A stretch of DNA of 64,000 nt from assembly GCA_964351395.1 (NCBI GenBank), contig CAYGOF010000011.1, positions 124,001 through 188,000 on the forward strand, in the 5' to 3' direction. The translations under genes and the position numbers were made by a program. The DNA comes from Imperialibacter sp964351395 (GTDB taxonomy: Bacteria > Bacteroidota > Bacteroidia > Cytophagales > Cyclobacteriaceae). How positions within the stretch are numbered: position 1 is the stretch's first letter; each line of letters starts with the position of its first letter. Of this stretch, positions 63,901-64,000 are shown piece by piece. A model generated the notes under the pieces. The model was not told the origin of the DNA. It saw nothing but the letters and a program-made list of their open reading frames with translations, and did not search any database.

Positions 63901-64000
63901 TGGCTCTTGGCACTGTTATACAACTTCCAAGTATAGTCACCAATTACACCACTGATGTTCGAATCCTGAATCCTAAACGAACCATTGCCACCGGTACAAA
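60987..64000 (-). CDS. SprB-like repeat adhesin with gliding-motility C-terminal domain (5' partial)
   Basis: The frame is open to base 64000, so the gene begins beyond the window; an internal TTG at 63923 is not the start. Visible are one partial and about nine full repeats of 85-95 residues, each with a Cys near the start, a central W motif such as FTWYRG, then GxYTVxVxNxxTGC. The final 90 residues match the type B CHU_C gliding-motility domain (ANGDGLNDVF, then KVFNRAGALVYED, then GTYFYLI). The protein is exported by the type IX system, with PorP/SprF encoded directly after it. It is likely a surface adhesin. Confidence 0.93.
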   Translation of the reverse strand, partial: CTGGNGSFRIQDSNISGVIGDYTWKLYNSAKSQIGADLNVAGGSPYNHQTVTSSGLAPGEYYLTAKSNATGCESSFIKFTIEDHHVNPSLTAVVTKDQGCTGGTLGVGAITITVAAQDVDGVGGTDGTTITWANSSGALPAFNGLTTITGLSADTYTVTVLNNVSQCSVSQKIVVGSQPLPVVVTARTTTDQTNCTANGAASVDTITLGGAATVMSDFRFTWTDVTNSTTLVNNVIGQNSISNLAAGSYTVTLTHIVTGCAQTLQYQVEEEITYPLADIVLVRADQSCNTSGANGELSVTVDNPSAPGYLLSNYVITWYAGSGTTGTNLGNTKSISGLAAGPYTVQVLNSLTGCTSIAEIELESDPTVPKLLLTDITTSPMTNCTPANGSIEINGVSPGVLADYTFELWDQNPANAGASPIATVTDTIFNNVAAGIYFIRAVDNTFGCTSIEVQVEVEDTSTPPVVSQVDIQIQTNCNPAIPNGSFTVTANGSSDLTAYTFTWYRGTTATGTPLLTNNNTLSGIAAGDYTVVVTNVATGCSTTVTYPMVDESINPLQISTTATVNDRCIAPFDGVVAANLLTLPFGKSTQDYKFVWNAGLVPPTFDTFDFEGQSWENLNSGTYTLMVFNISDPFCKSEPISILVPDATEIPDVVITETQALTICFEDQANGELTASLADGTVTGHTFEWFEGSVVDPANKLFDGPVVGNLSTGPYTLLVTNAITGCTSIQTFDVSDQRVPPSNPIVTLVSNMTSCEAPNGEARATVDGNIGNYQFDWYEASDLTTIIYTGFDPKGLGRQEETVEYVVIATDLITGCISEESRISISDARTTPQFVVDVQDSQCLVPTGVALLVFPEPVELDSVVWTHLGTGVNTFEGGLFDAPLGDYSVTIWDGNGCTATQEFTIGADIIVYQGVSANGDGLNDVFIIDCIDQFPNNTVKVFNRAGALVYEDVRYNNDDVSFNGTSNRGITVGNGQLPAGTYFYLIDKGDGSDPLSGYLELVR

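Overview
The window comes from a chromosome of a Bacteroidota bacterium, most likely order Cytophagales. The clade is inferred from gene content, not from a marker tree. The evidence is a SprB-like adhesin with a gliding-motility C-terminal domain followed by a PorP/SprF partner (type IX secretion), a TonB-dependent receptor paired with a DUF4249 lipoprotein, a miaB / sigma-54 activator / LptE / TPR / SecG block that I recall as conserved in this group, and genes that mostly lack a clear Shine-Dalgarno sequence. No rRNA, tRNA, CRISPR array, prophage or insertion sequence was recognised. Most of the window is core metabolism and envelope biology.

Layout. 1-2.4 kb: the end of etfB, then etfA and a DUF151 nuclease-like gene, closed by a terminator. 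2.4-7.7 kb: a concentrative nucleoside transporter, a cytosolic M23-like peptidase, pckA, and a POT peptide transporter whose promoter region carries a perfect 16-bp LacI-type palindrome. 8-14.4 kb: a TPR-CHAT protein whose catalytic cysteine is replaced, then a TonB receptor with its DUF4249 lipoprotein. 14.5-16.7 kb: groES-groEL, with a cluster of TGTCA/TGACA pentamers upstream. 17.5-22.6 kb: the miaB to secG block. 22.9-24.8 kb: four short + strand genes (gamma carbonic anhydrase-like, DinB-like, thioesterase, holin-like membrane protein). 24.8-28.2 kb: rimK, lepB and a PadR regulator overlapping a HAAS-like/M23 membrane protein. The PadR start codon lies inside an 11-bp inverted repeat.

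28.2-38.6 kb is looser: a beta-barrel protein, a DUF2254 membrane protein, a CYTH enzyme, a small OmpA-like protein, a secreted M14 carboxypeptidase and an FtsX-type permease. The permease is flanked on both sides by palindromic repeats of one style. 38.6-43.3 kb is a glycerolipid group: a monoacylglycerol-lipase-like hydrolase divergent from glpK, which overlaps a membrane-anchored patatin lipase. 43.3-49 kb holds a secreted protein of uncertain role, an Nramp-like transporter without the usual metal-binding motifs, an FAD oxidoreductase and small proteins. 49.2-55.4 kb holds a fused isobutyryl-CoA mutase (icmF), a CDGSH protein and hrpB. 55.5-60 kb holds a TPR protein, a membrane serine hydrolase and pfkA. 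The right end is porP/sprF and the 3' part of a long repeat adhesin that runs off the window.

I do not see one large new system. The best candidates for new biology are the PadR / HAAS-M23 pair with its operator, the CHAT protein lacking its cysteine, the atypical Nramp protein, a terminator-like hairpin in the miaB leader, the repeat family around the FtsX permease, and the palindromic operators upstream of the peptide transporter and icmF.
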